64,000 nucleotides of DNA from an uncultured Clostridia bacterium (GTDB taxonomy: Bacteria > Bacillota > Clostridia > Oscillospirales > Acutalibacteraceae), in NCBI GenBank assembly GCA_947589415.1, contig CANQBP010000009.1, positions 1 to 64,000 of the forward strand, read 5' to 3'. Below, in pieces: positions 8,505 to 15,845 of the stretch. The notes under the pieces were generated by a model. The model saw only the letters and a list, made by a program, of their open reading frames with translations, did not search any database and was not told the DNA's origin. The number at the start of each line of letters is the position of its first letter. The first letter of the stretch is position 1. A program made the translations under genes and the position numbers.

Positions 8505-9821
8505 ATGAAATTATTTTTAACAATATTGATATGCAGACTCCTGCACTTTATCGGGAAAATGATCGGAAAGGGCAGCAGCCTTCCCGGTAAAATCGCACTC
8601 AGACTCTGTCCCGATATTCTTGATAGGGTCAAACTTCCCGAATATATAATTGCCGTTACGGGCAGCAACGGAAAAACTTCAACGGTTGAAATGATCGCAC
8701 ACATTCTTACGGAAAACGGTAAATCAATAGCATGGAACAAGGAAGGCTCAAATCAGATCGAGGGAGTCACCACACTGGTGCTTGCCAATTCTACCCTGAC
8801 CGGCAAGGTAAAATGTGATATACTTTTGATTGAAAGCGACGAAAGATTTGCACGTTATACATTTAAACACATTACGCCGACCCATTATGTTATAACCAAT
8901 CTCTACCGTGACCAACTTACCAGAAACGGTCACCCCGAATGGGTAGCCGATGCGATAAAGGAAAGCATAAAGGATAATACGGAGCTCATACTTAATGCAG
9001 ATGATCCTCTTGTTTCGCTTTTCGGCGAAGGAAAAAACAAAGTGATATGGTTCGGTGCTGACGAGCTTGACACGGACACAACAGAATGTACGGGAAAATA
9101 TGACGACGGTGCATACTGCCCGAAGTGTAAAAAATTTATGAGATACAGCAGCAGGCATTATGCGGATATAGGTCACTTCAAATGTACAACCTGCGGTTAT
9201 GAACGACATAACACCGATTATACTGTGAACTCTGTGGATCTCGAAAACGGAACGGCCGTTATAAACGGAAAATACAATATTTCACTCGCACTTAAATCAC
9301 TGTACAATATATACAATATACTTGCAGCCTTTACCGTTGCATCTGTTGTCGGAATTGATGAAGAAAAAATTGCCGAAAATTTAAGCGATTATGTTATGAA
9401 AAACGGCAGGGTCGTAAATTTCACTATCGGAAACCGAAAAGGTACTCTCCTTACATCTAAACATGAAAACAGCATATCCTACGACCAGTCCGTAAGGCTT
9501 GCCGTGTCCGACAAGGGCGGGTGCGATGTGGTATTCATTGTCGATGCCGTGAGCAGAAAATATTTTACAAGCGATGTTTCATGGCTTTGGGATATTAACT
9601 TTGATATGCTTAAATGTGAAAATGTACACAATATTATTCTTTCGGGCAAATATTGCAACGACCTTGCGGTACGCTTCAGCTATACCGATATACCCGAAAG
9701 CAGAATAAAAATATACGAAGATGTCAAAAAGGCATATGATTTTCTTAACTGCGACAGAAAAGAGCATATCTATGTAATAACCTGTTTTTCTGACAAAAAT
9801 AAATTTTTGAATTTACTGTAA
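8505..9821 (+). CDS. murT: MurT-like lipid II isoglutaminyl synthase, Mur ligase subunit
   Basis: A 438-residue Mur-ligase-like protein. It has an ATP loop VTGSNGKTST (about residue 50), the Mur central domain, a four-Cys zinc ribbon (CPKC...CTTC, about 205-230) that marks MurT, and the C-terminal DUF1727 region with DVSWLWDINFD. In other Firmicutes MurT with GatD turns the D-glutamate of the peptidoglycan stem into D-isoglutamine, using ammonia from glutamine. I chose the ATG at 8505 because AAAGGAGA lies 6 nt upstream; the track start at 8448 falls on the promoter. It is followed 12 nt later by a GatD-like gene that lacks catalytic residues. Confidence 0.9.
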   Translation: MKLFLTILICRLLHFIGKMIGKGSSLPGKIALRLCPDILDRVKLPEYIIAVTGSNGKTSTVEMIAHILTENGKSIAWNKEGSNQIEGVTTLVLANSTLTGKVKCDILLIESDERFARYTFKHITPTHYVITNLYRDQLTRNGHPEWVADAIKESIKDNTELILNADDPLVSLFGEGKNKVIWFGADELDTDTTECTGKYDDGAYCPKCKKFMRYSSRHYADIGHFKCTTCGYERHNTDYTVNSVDLENGTAVINGKYNISLALKSLYNIYNILAAFTVASVVGIDEEKIAENLSDYVMKNGRVVNFTIGNRKGTLLTSKHENSISYDQSVRLAVSDKGGCDVVFIVDAVSRKYFTSDVSWLWDINFDMLKCENVHNIILSGKYCNDLAVRFSYTDIPESRIKIYEDVKKAYDFLNCDRKEHIYVITCFSDKNKFLNLL

Positions 9822-9833
9822 CGGAGGAAAAAT

Positions 9834-10553
9834 ATGAGGCTGCTCCATTTGTATTACGATATAATGAATTTGTACGGCGAATATGCAAATATATCCGCTA
9901 TGGAACGAATACTTACCCAAAGCTGTACGGAATTTCAGACCGACAGGCTTTCAATCGGTGATAATGCCGAACTGTCCGAATATGATTTTGTTTATATAGG
10001 TTCGGGAACAGAAAAAAATCAAAAAGTCGTTCTTGACGATTTCGGCAAATATAAAACTGCTCTAAAATCCTATGTTGACAGAGGCGGGGTTATCCTTATG
10101 ACGGGCAATTCCTTTGAGATACTCGGAAATAAAATAACCGATGCAAACGGTAAAGAATTTTCGGGAACGGGATTTGCCGATTTTACCGTTAAGGAACAAA
10201 ATAAAACAAGGCTGACGTCCGACGCAATATTTAAAGCTGATTTTTCTGATAAGGAGCTTGTCGGATTTGTAAATAAGTGCAGTGAAATATACGGTATCTC
10301 CACTCCCCTGTTTGATGTATTGATGGGAATTGGCAACAATAACGACGAAAAAAAAGAGGGTATCAGAGTTAATAATCTGTTCGGCACACACCTTACCGGC
10401 CCTATACTTATAAAAAATCCCTATTTCCTCGAATACATCGCAAAACTCGTCGTGGGCGGCAAAACCGAAATCAATACCAAATATCTCGGCTTTGAAAAAT
10501 CGGGTTATGAGGTAACGCTGAATGAATTAAACAAACGAAAAGCATCTTCATAA
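9834..10553 (+). CDS. gatD: GatD-like glutamine amidotransferase, catalytic residues missing
   Basis: A 239-residue class I amidotransferase of the GatD type, clear from the start (LYYDIMNLYGEYANI), the ADFTVKEQNKTRLTSD region and the end (NNNDEKKEGIRVNNLFGTHLTGPIL). Active GatD has a nucleophile Cys in an ICGGYQ motif and a His in a YLHGP motif. Here the first reads MTGNSFE and the second THLTGP, so both the Cys and the His are gone. The DNA reads these codons plainly, with no frameshift. The protein may act as a scaffold or as a receptor for free ammonia with MurT, or peptidoglycan amidation may be lost. It sits in the murT operon with its own GGAGG site. Confidence 0.85.
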   Translation: MRLLHLYYDIMNLYGEYANISAMERILTQSCTEFQTDRLSIGDNAELSEYDFVYIGSGTEKNQKVVLDDFGKYKTALKSYVDRGGVILMTGNSFEILGNKITDANGKEFSGTGFADFTVKEQNKTRLTSDAIFKADFSDKELVGFVNKCSEIYGISTPLFDVLMGIGNNNDEKKEGIRVNNLFGTHLTGPILIKNPYFLEYIAKLVVGGKTEINTKYLGFEKSGYEVTLNELNKRKASS

Positions 10554-10557
10554 AATT

Positions 10558-10602
10558 AAAATTAAGGCAGGCGGCCGTTTATGTACCGCTTGCCTTAATT
10601 TT
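10558..10602. terminator. Bidirectional terminator between gatD-like gene and ldh
   Basis: Long inverted repeat AAAATTAAGGCA...TGCCTTAATTTT with a CGG/CCG inner part. It lies between two convergent genes and overlaps the last codon of ldh. Confidence 0.8.
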
Positions 10603-11551
10603 ACCCGAAAAACCGACTTATCCCTTCCTTTAGCACATCTGCCGATTTGTGCAGCATTTCCTCTTCGTCCCTGTCAAGACTTATCGGAACTTCTGCTTCT
10701 ATACCGTCCTTACCTACTATTGCCGGCATACTTAAAGATATATCCTTTATGCCATAACTTCCGTGATGCATAAAAGAAACGGGAAAAATTGATTTTTCAT
10801 CACGCATTATTGCCTCACATATCCTTTTTACCGACATCGCAATTCCGTAATATGTGGCTTTCTTTTTTTCAATAATTTCATATGCACTATTTTTTACGTC
10901 CTCTGCTATTTGCCGCATTTCCTCCTCAAAGTGAGTATGACCCCGCATTTCGCAAAAATTATATATCGGTATCCCGGATACATTTGCGCTGCTCCATGCG
11001 GCAATTTCACTATCACCGTGTTCCCCTATTATAAATGCGTGAACGCTTCGGCTGTCAACGTTTAAATGCTCTCCTATAAGGTATTTAAGCCTTGCACTAT
11101 CTAATACCGTACCGGAACCGAATACCCTATTTTCGGGATAACCGCTGAGTTTTGCAGCAGTATATGTCAAAATATCCACGGGATTTGCAACAACAAGAAG
11201 TATTGCCGAGCTGTTCCTTTTACTTATTTCCGGAATTATCTTCCTGAATATATTTATATTTTTTTCGGCAAGATCCAGCCTTGTTTCTCCGGGCTTCTGC
11301 CCTGCACCTGCCGAAATTATTATTATTGATGCATCTGTAATATCATCATAATCTCCCGCATATATCTGCATCGGCTTTGCAAACGGTAATCCGTGGCTTA
11401 TATCAAGTGCTTCCCCCTCCGCCTTATCTCTGTCCGAGTCTATAAGAACCATTTCCGAGAAAAGTCCGCTTTGCATTATGGCAAACGCAGACGCAGACCC
11501 CACAAAACCGCAGCCTATTATCGCTGTTTTCCTGCTGTTAAGTTCACTCAT
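10601..11551 (-). CDS. ldh: L-lactate dehydrogenase
   Basis: A 316-residue NAD-dependent dehydrogenase that reduces pyruvate to L-lactate in fermentation. Seen: the NAD-binding loop GCGFVGSASA, the substrate loop GQKPGETRLDL (Gln after the first Gly marks lactate rather than malate dehydrogenase), VANPVDILT, and the active-site IGEHGDSE with catalytic His. The length is normal. The ATG at 11551 follows GGAGGG; the track start 30 nt upstream has no site. Convergent with murT-gatD. Confidence 0.93.
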   Translation of the reverse strand: MSELNSRKTAIIGCGFVGSASAFAIMQSGLFSEMVLIDSDRDKAEGEALDISHGLPFAKPMQIYAGDYDDITDASIIIISAGAGQKPGETRLDLAEKNINIFRKIIPEISKRNSSAILLVVANPVDILTYTAAKLSGYPENRVFGSGTVLDSARLKYLIGEHLNVDSRSVHAFIIGEHGDSEIAAWSSANVSGIPIYNFCEMRGHTHFEEEMRQIAEDVKNSAYEIIEKKKATYYGIAMSVKRICEAIMRDEKSIFPVSFMHHGSYGIKDISLSMPAIVGKDGIEAEVPISLDRDEEEMLHKSADVLKEGISRFFG

Positions 11552-11631
11552 AAAAAATCCCTCCGAGATTACTATTGACAACCTCGGAGGAATTTAAACC
11601 AATCAAATTTTCAATGCTTTATGTTTCTGTA

Positions 11632-12120
11632 TCAATTCGCATAGTTGAGATCCGCAAACGTATCTGCTCCGTTAGGTTTAAGCGGGGTCAAACCGCTTTT
11701 GGGAGGATCACCCAACACGGATATATTTCCGTTGGCATCGTACCCGAATTCATCAAGCCTGCTAAGTAAATCACTCAATCCGCCGTATTCCAATGCCCCT
11801 GCAACAGTACATCTTCTTGCGCATCCCATTTTTGTGCTTGTCGGCGCAACCTTATTTGGTATCAGATCACCCGATTGAGCAGCTGTAAAATTATCTCTAT
11901 TGATTTCTCCGCTTTTTACACCCGTATAATACATTTTACAAGCCTGATCCATCGATGCCGCCTCAGTTTCAAGAGCCGCAGACGATGCAGACTGTATTAT
12001 TGAAATAACGGCGGGAATAGCTATCGCAGCAAGAACCGCCAGAATTGCTACAACAACAACAAGCTCGATCAATGTAAAGCCTTTTCTGCTGCCGACCCGA
12101 ATACATCTTTTCCCTGACAT
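11632..12120 (-). CDS. Type IV pilin-like protein (paralogue 1)
   Basis: A 162-residue prepilin with a basic leader, cleavage site RKG-FTLIELVVVVAILAVLAAIAIPA and the conserved Glu at +5, then a hydrophobic helix and a soluble domain. It matches the other pilin at 14867-15403 through the helix and on into QSASSA...ACK..Y.GVKSG.IN, so the two are paralogues. A prepilin peptidase would process it and the protein would join a pilus or pseudopilus. The ATG at 12120 follows a GGGGGGAG site. The C-terminal half has a Cys pair (GCARRC) and a predicted calcium-loop-like DANGN stretch. Confidence 0.85.
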   Translation of the reverse strand: MSGKRCIRVGSRKGFTLIELVVVVAILAVLAAIAIPAVISIIQSASSAALETEAASMDQACKMYYTGVKSGEINRDNFTAAQSGDLIPNKVAPTSTKMGCARRCTVAGALEYGGLSDLLSRLDEFGYDANGNISVLGDPPKSGLTPLKPNGADTFADLNYAN

Positions 12121-12377
12121 ACCATTCTCCCCCCTCTTTTCCTTAACATTCATTCATATATAGGATATATTATAAATATATACTATGTCAATATACTTAA
12201 AAGAATTAAAAAATTTCTTATTTTAGAAATTTAACTCACTTTTTTATATATAATATACAATACTATCATTTACGGTTGGTTTCTATTACTGACATACACT
12301 CCCCTATGCCCAAAAATAGTTATAATTTCTAAATCTCTTTTGCCTTCACATTGTCCCGATAACGTTAGAAAAAATAA
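12121..12377. other. Spacer between pilin gene 1 and Rpn gene 1
   Basis: AT-rich, no gene. A TTGACA on the minus strand near 12192-12197 may belong to the pilin promoter, but the nearest TATAAT is only 11 nt away, so no firm promoter call is made. The long direct repeat containing Rpn begins at 12290. Confidence 0.5.
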
Positions 12378-12406
12378 TTGACATTAAACATAGATAAATA
12401 TATAAT
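12378..12406 (+). promoter_or_regulatory. Promoter of Rpn gene 1
   Basis: TTGACA (12378-12383), 17-nt spacer, TATAAT (12401-12406). Confidence 0.85.
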
Positions 12407-12431
12407 ATAATTAAGAAAGAAGGTGTTTCCG

Positions 12432-13430
12432 ATGCCTGAAACGGAATTAACGGACAGCAGAACAACAAAACACAAAACCAAAGATAGTGTGTTCTCACGT
12501 CTTTTCACTGACCCTAAAAATATCCTGCAACTGTACAAGGATCTCCACCCCGAAGATACCTCAACAACAGTAGATGATATCCAACCGGAAACTTTGGAAA
12601 CGGTGCTTGTCAACGATATATATAACGATTTAGGATTTATAGTGAAAGACAATGAAAACCCCAAGTATATTCTTTTAATTGAGGCACAAAGTATATGGAC
12701 TGAAAACATAACACTTCGTATGCTTTTCTACGTAACCGAAACATATCGGCGTTTTTTGAAAGCCTCAAAGCAGAGCGAACATATATCAAGAAAGGTATAT
12801 CTTCCGAAACCGGAATTTTATGTTGTCTATACGGGTAACAGAGTTATGCCGGAAGAAGTTTCTCTAAATAAGACCTACTTTGACGGAACAGCACCGCTTG
12901 ACATAAAAGTTAAAGTGCTTACCGCTCCCGGAACTAATACGATTTACGGTCAGTATATAGCTTTCAGCAAGATATATGATCAGCAGAGAAAAATTTACAG
13001 CAACACATTGGACTGCATAAAAGAAACAATTGGAATTTGTCTTGAAAAAGGCTTCCTTTCGGATTTTCTCAATGCACACAAACAGGAGGTAGTTACCATG
13101 TTATCCGAATTATTTGATGAAAAAGCTCTCCGTGAGCAGTACGATATTGCTTTAATGACAGAAAGTGAAGCAAGGGGTCGAGCCATCGGTGAAGCGGCAG
13201 GCGAAGCAAGGGGTCGAGCTATCGGTGAAGCGGCAGGCGAAGCAAGGGGTCGAGCTATTGGTGAAGCGGCAGGCGAAGCAAGAGGCAAGGCGAAAGGTGA
13301 GGAGAACGGATTTCTGAAAGCACTTACAGGTCTTGTAAAGAAAGGGATACTCACGGTTTCGCAGGCGGCGGAGGAAGCGAATTTAAGTATTGCGGAGTTT
13401 GAAACAAAAACCGGGATAAAAGCGACATAA
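12432..13430 (+). CDS. Rpn-family PD-(D/E)XK nuclease/transposase-like protein 1 (RpnL-like)
   Basis: A 332-residue protein of the Rpn (recombination-promoting nuclease, YhgA-like) family. The N-terminal nuclease domain has DSVFSRLF, the NDIYNDLGF region and ILLIEAQS, which fits the E-x-Q form of the PD-(D/E)XK site. Rpn proteins cut DNA and, in E. coli, act as toxins in phage defence, held in check by a short C-terminal product (RpnS) made from an internal start. Here an AGGAGGT plus ATG lies at 13084-13100 in frame. After it come three 12-residue repeats (ARGRAIGEAAGE type). ATG at 12432 follows GAAGG. A near-identical second gene lies at 13709. Confidence 0.88.
   Translation: MPETELTDSRTTKHKTKDSVFSRLFTDPKNILQLYKDLHPEDTSTTVDDIQPETLETVLVNDIYNDLGFIVKDNENPKYILLIEAQSIWTENITLRMLFYVTETYRRFLKASKQSEHISRKVYLPKPEFYVVYTGNRVMPEEVSLNKTYFDGTAPLDIKVKVLTAPGTNTIYGQYIAFSKIYDQQRKIYSNTLDCIKETIGICLEKGFLSDFLNAHKQEVVTMLSELFDEKALREQYDIALMTESEARGRAIGEAAGEARGRAIGEAAGEARGRAIGEAAGEARGKAKGEENGFLKALTGLVKKGILTVSQAAEEANLSIAEFETKTGIKAT
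13098..13430 (+). CDS. Internal in-frame product of Rpn gene 1 (RpnS-like, candidate antitoxin)
   Basis: An in-frame ATG within the rpn gene is preceded by a full AGGAGGT Shine-Dalgarno at 13084-13090 with 8-nt spacing, better than the site of the full gene. Translation from it would give a 110-residue protein beginning MLSELFDEKALREQYD, with the Gly-Glu-Ala-Arg-type repeats and the C-terminal helical part (FLKALTGLVKKGILTVSQAAEEA). In E. coli Rpn systems such separately translated C-terminal fragments bind and block the full-length nuclease. That role is carried over by analogy; the internal site is direct sequence evidence. Confidence 0.6.
   Translation: MLSELFDEKALREQYDIALMTESEARGRAIGEAAGEARGRAIGEAAGEARGRAIGEAAGEARGKAKGEENGFLKALTGLVKKGILTVSQAAEEANLSIAEFETKTGIKAT
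13167..13274 (+). repeat. Coding tandem repeat, 3 x 36 bp, in Rpn gene 1
   Basis: Three near-perfect 36-bp units starting GAAGCAAGGGG encode GRAIGEAAGEAR-type blocks, themselves three four-residue sub-units. In copy 2 the same place holds 12-bp units instead. The arrangement is prone to slippage and keeps the frame. Confidence 0.9.
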
Positions 13431-13454
13431 TAGTAGTAACGTATAATTTATTTT

Positions 13455-13491
13455 CAGCCTCGACACTTTAAGGGATTTAGTGTCGGGGCTG
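13455..13491 (+). terminator. Terminator after Rpn gene 1
   Basis: Inverted repeat AGCCTCGACACT...AGTGTCGGGGCT followed by GTTT; one G-T pair differs from the matching hairpin of copy 2. Confidence 0.75.
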
Positions 13492-13518
13492 TTTGGCAGG
13501 ATTATTTACTTGGGGTGT

Positions 13519-13564
13519 GCTTTCTTTCTGATTTTCCCAATGCGCATAAACCGGAGGTAGTTAG
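13519..13564 (+). repeat. Diverged fragment of a third Rpn copy
   Basis: About 46 bp between the two intact units match the rpn segment at 13052-13096 with several changes (GATTTTCCCAATGCGCATAA against GATTTTCTCAATGCACACAA) and include the internal ribosome site as CCGGAGGTAGTTA. The ATG is lost (TCTG). This is the trace of an older third copy. Confidence 0.7.
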
Positions 13565-13654
13565 TCTGACATACACTCCCCTATGCCGAAAAATAGTTAT
13601 AATTTATAAATCCCTGTTGCCTTCACATTGTCCCGATAACGTTAGAAAAAATAA

Positions 13655-13683
13655 TTGACATTATACATAGATAAATATATAAT
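13655..13683 (+). promoter_or_regulatory. Promoter of Rpn gene 2
   Basis: TTGACA, 17-nt spacer, TATAAT. One base differs in the spacer from the copy 1 promoter. Confidence 0.85.
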
Positions 13684-13708
13684 ATAATTAAGAAAGAAGG
13701 TGTTTCCG

Positions 13709-14659
13709 ATGCCTGAAACGGAATTAACGGACAGCAGAACAACAAAACACAAAACCAAAGATAGTGTGTTCTCACGTCTTTTCACTGACCCTAAAAATAT
13801 CCTGCAACTGTACAAGGATCTCCACCCCGAAGATACCTCAACAACAGTAGATGATATCCAACCGGAAACTTTGGAAACGGTGCTTGTCAACGATATATAT
13901 AACGATTTAGGATTTATAGTGAAAGACAATGAAAACCCCAAGTATATTCTTTTAATTGAGGCACAAAGTATATGGACTGAAAACATAACACTTCGTATGC
14001 TTTTCTACGTAACCGAAACATATCGGCGTTTTTTGAAAGCCTCAAAGCAGAGCGAACATATATCAAGAAAGGTATATCTTCCGAAACCGGAATTTTATGT
14101 TGTCTATACGGGTAACAGAGTTATGCCGGAAGAAGTTTCTCTAAATAAGACCTACTTTGACGGAACAGCACCGCTTGACATAAAAGTTAAAGTGCTTACC
14201 GCTCCCGGAACTAATACGATTTACGGTCAGTATATAGCTTTCAGCAAGATATATGATCAGCAGAGAAAAATTTACAGCAACACATTGGACTGCATAAAAG
14301 AAACAATTGGAATTTGTCTTGAAAAAGGCTTCCTTTCGGATTTTCTCAATGCACACAAACAGGAGGTAGTTACCATGTTATCCGAATTATTTGATGAAAA
14401 AGCTCTCCGTGAACAATACGATATTGCCCTAATTGCAGAAAGCGAAGCAAGGGGCGAGGCAAGAGGCGAAGCAAGAGGCGAAGCAAGGGGGCGAGCTATC
14501 GGTGAAGCGGCAGGCAAAGCTAAAGGTGAGGAGAACGGATTTCTGAAAGCACTTACAGGGCTTGTAAAGAAAGGGATACTCACGGTTTCGCAGGCGGCGG
14601 AGGAAGCGAATTTAAGTATTGCGGAGTTTGAAACAAAAACCGGGATAAAAGCGACATAA
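13709..14659 (+). CDS. Rpn-family PD-(D/E)XK nuclease/transposase-like protein 2 (RpnL-like)
   Basis: A 316-residue paralogue of the product at 12432-13430. The nuclease domain is identical in the given translations up to the residues just after the internal start (REQYDIAL). Then the copies differ: MTES in copy 1, IAES here. The repeat region here is three four-residue GEAR blocks plus one GRAIGEAAGKAK block. The last 45 residues are again the same. This pattern, identical toxin part with a variable linker in the putative antitoxin part, is what is known for Rpn genes in enterobacteria. It has its own promoter and terminator. Confidence 0.88.
   Translation: MPETELTDSRTTKHKTKDSVFSRLFTDPKNILQLYKDLHPEDTSTTVDDIQPETLETVLVNDIYNDLGFIVKDNENPKYILLIEAQSIWTENITLRMLFYVTETYRRFLKASKQSEHISRKVYLPKPEFYVVYTGNRVMPEEVSLNKTYFDGTAPLDIKVKVLTAPGTNTIYGQYIAFSKIYDQQRKIYSNTLDCIKETIGICLEKGFLSDFLNAHKQEVVTMLSELFDEKALREQYDIALIAESEARGEARGEARGEARGRAIGEAAGKAKGEENGFLKALTGLVKKGILTVSQAAEEANLSIAEFETKTGIKAT
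14375..14659 (+). CDS. Internal in-frame product of Rpn gene 2 (RpnS-like, candidate antitoxin)
   Basis: Same internal AGGAGGT (14361-14367) and ATG (14375) as in copy 1. The product would be 94 residues, 16 shorter than that of copy 1 because of fewer repeat units. If these fragments dimerise through the repeat helix, as known for RpnS of E. coli, the different lengths could reduce cross-binding. That is inference. Confidence 0.6.
   Translation: MLSELFDEKALREQYDIALIAESEARGEARGEARGEARGRAIGEAAGKAKGEENGFLKALTGLVKKGILTVSQAAEEANLSIAEFETKTGIKAT
14444..14515 (+). repeat. Coding tandem repeat of 12-bp units in Rpn gene 2
   Basis: Units of the form GAAGCAAGAGGC (encoding Glu-Ala-Arg-Gly) run three to four times, then one 36-bp block like those of copy 1. 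Confidence 0.85.
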
Positions 14660-14682
14660 TAGTAGTAACGTATAATTATTTT

Positions 14683-14719
14683 CAGCCCCGACACTTTAAG
14701 GAATTTAGTGTCGGGGCTG
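14683..14719 (+). terminator. Terminator after Rpn gene 2
   Basis: Perfect inverted repeat CAGCCCCGACACT...AGTGTCGGGGCTG followed by TTAT. Confidence 0.8.
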
Positions 14720-14784
14720 TTATAATACAAAATCGTGTACAACACACGCGGTGTGGTGGTATATGTGGATATTGCGTATATGCA

Positions 14785-14813
14785 AAAAGGTTCGGAACAA
14801 GTCCGAACCTTTT
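14785..14813 (-). terminator. Terminator after pilin gene 2
   Basis: Perfect 12-bp stem (AAAAGGTTCGGA / TCCGAACCTTTT) with a 5-nt loop; T-run on the minus strand, 53 nt past the pilin stop. Confidence 0.85.
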
Positions 14814-14866
14814 ACGAAAGCTATTTGATTTTACTTTCTGCTGCGCATTACAGAGCCGTCAACTTA

Positions 14867-15403
14867 TTAGTTGTAAAGACCTGCTGTACCACCTACGTTA
14901 CCGAGTGTTGTTGTACCTGCGAGCTGAGCGCTCTCACCAGAGTGAGGATCAGTACCGGTGCCGTCCCAATAATAAATAGTACCCATTGTAAGGTTACCTG
15001 ATGAACTTTTAGCAACTGTAATATAATGGAAGTCAGTGTAGTCAAGGTTTGTACCGTTATACTTCTGAACATCATCAACTTTTACAGCGTTAGCAGCCGT
15101 CTGCTTAGCTGTATTTGAAGCACCCTTAGCTGCTGCAAAACCCACCGGAGTATTATCAGCGTTTTTACTCTCCGTGTTGTTGATAGAACCGGACTTAACA
15201 CCTGCATATACGTTCTTGCAAGCACTGTTGAGTGTTGAAGCATCGGAGTCACCTGCCGAGCTTGAAGCGCTCTGGATAATGTTTACAACTGCCGGAATTG
15301 CGATAGCTGCGAGAATTGCAAGGATTGCAATAACAACTACGAGTTCAACGAGTGTGAAGCCTTTTTTGCTCTGTTTAGCGAGCAGTTTCTGTTGGAGTGT
15401 CAT
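14867..15403 (-). CDS. Type IV pilin-like protein (paralogue 2, likely major pilin)
   Basis: A 178-residue prepilin with leader MTLQQKLLAKQSKKG, cleavage before FTLVELVVVIAILAILAAIAIPA and Glu at +5. The body is rich in Ala, Thr, Asn and Gly, with two N-terminal-half similarities to paralogue 1 (SACKNVYAGVKSGSIN). A consensus promoter, a strong terminator and a long leader suggest high, single-gene expression, as for a major pilin. No assembly ATPase, platform protein or peptidase gene is in the window. It is separated from paralogue 1 by the two Rpn units. Confidence 0.87.
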   Translation of the reverse strand: MTLQQKLLAKQSKKGFTLVELVVVIAILAILAAIAIPAVVNIIQSASSSAGDSDASTLNSACKNVYAGVKSGSINNTESKNADNTPVGFAAAKGASNTAKQTAANAVKVDDVQKYNGTNLDYTDFHYITVAKSSSGNLTMGTIYYWDGTGTDPHSGESAQLAGTTTLGNVGGTAGLYN

Positions 15404-15736
15404 GATAGATTACCTCTTTCTTAATAAAAATTTTTTTTACTCGAACTCTGCACCTTGAAGGGGTAGGTGCTTTGTTCTTTGTTGAATATATATTAACTCT
15501 TTATGAACAAAATGTCAATAGTTTTTTTACAAAAAAATATATTTTTTCTGTAAAAAGAAAACGTAATTTTTTATGCAAATTGACGGGATTATTCAAAAAC
15601 TGCCGTTATTATTAACGGTTTTATTTATATTCAACCGTTTTTTTCGGATATTTCGTGTATTATTGCCTATTTTCGTAAAAAATCAATTATGAACAACTTT
15701 TGAACGACTTCATAATTTATTAAAATTTATCCCGCA
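15404..15736. other. Pilin gene 2 leader and AT-rich spacer
   Basis: It holds the pilin promoter (15490-15518), a leader of about 80 nt and 200 bp of AT-rich DNA further upstream. The short inverted repeat AACGGTT / AACCGTT near 15615-15645 may be an upstream control site or a terminator. No gene was seen. Confidence 0.5.
15490..15518 (-). promoter_or_regulatory. Promoter of pilin gene 2
   Basis: Minus strand TTGACA, 17-nt spacer, TAATAT. Confidence 0.75.
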
Positions 15737-15777
15737 AAAAAAGATGTCCGCCTCATTTGAGAAGCAGACATCTTTTT
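15737..15777 (-). terminator. Terminator of the aroK-trmH-dprA-topA operon
   Basis: Stem AAAAGATGTC / GACATCTTTT about 70 nt past the topA stop, with T-runs on both sides. Confidence 0.75.
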
Positions 15778-15845
15778 GTGCCATATTTTTTTAATCATCA
15801 AAGGTGTTTCGGATACAACCGTGCCGATCGGCTTTTGTATTTGAC

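Larger units (their letters stand above)
12290..13491. repeat. Long direct repeat, Rpn unit copy 1
   Basis: The 1.2-kb unit (upstream region, promoter, rpn gene, terminator) recurs at 13567-14719. By eye the first ~700 coding bases show no difference. The ~140 bp upstream carry about five changes, and the repeat region differs in size and content. Confidence 0.9.
13567..14719. repeat. Long direct repeat, Rpn unit copy 2
   Basis: Second copy of the unit at 12290-13491, from the same TGACATACACTCCCCTATGCC edge to the same terminator. It is about 50 bp shorter, mainly because of the coding repeat. Confidence 0.9.

Noticed and set aside
12365-12709. Identical 114-residue minus-strand ORFs in both Rpn copies
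   Set aside because: They are antisense shadows of the Rpn N-terminal part; conservation follows from the duplicated DNA.
12423-14659. Calling the Rpn pair an insertion sequence
   Set aside because: No terminal inverted repeats or target-site duplication are evident. The units have their own promoters and terminators, and the Rpn family is better described as nuclease/toxin than as an autonomous transposase.
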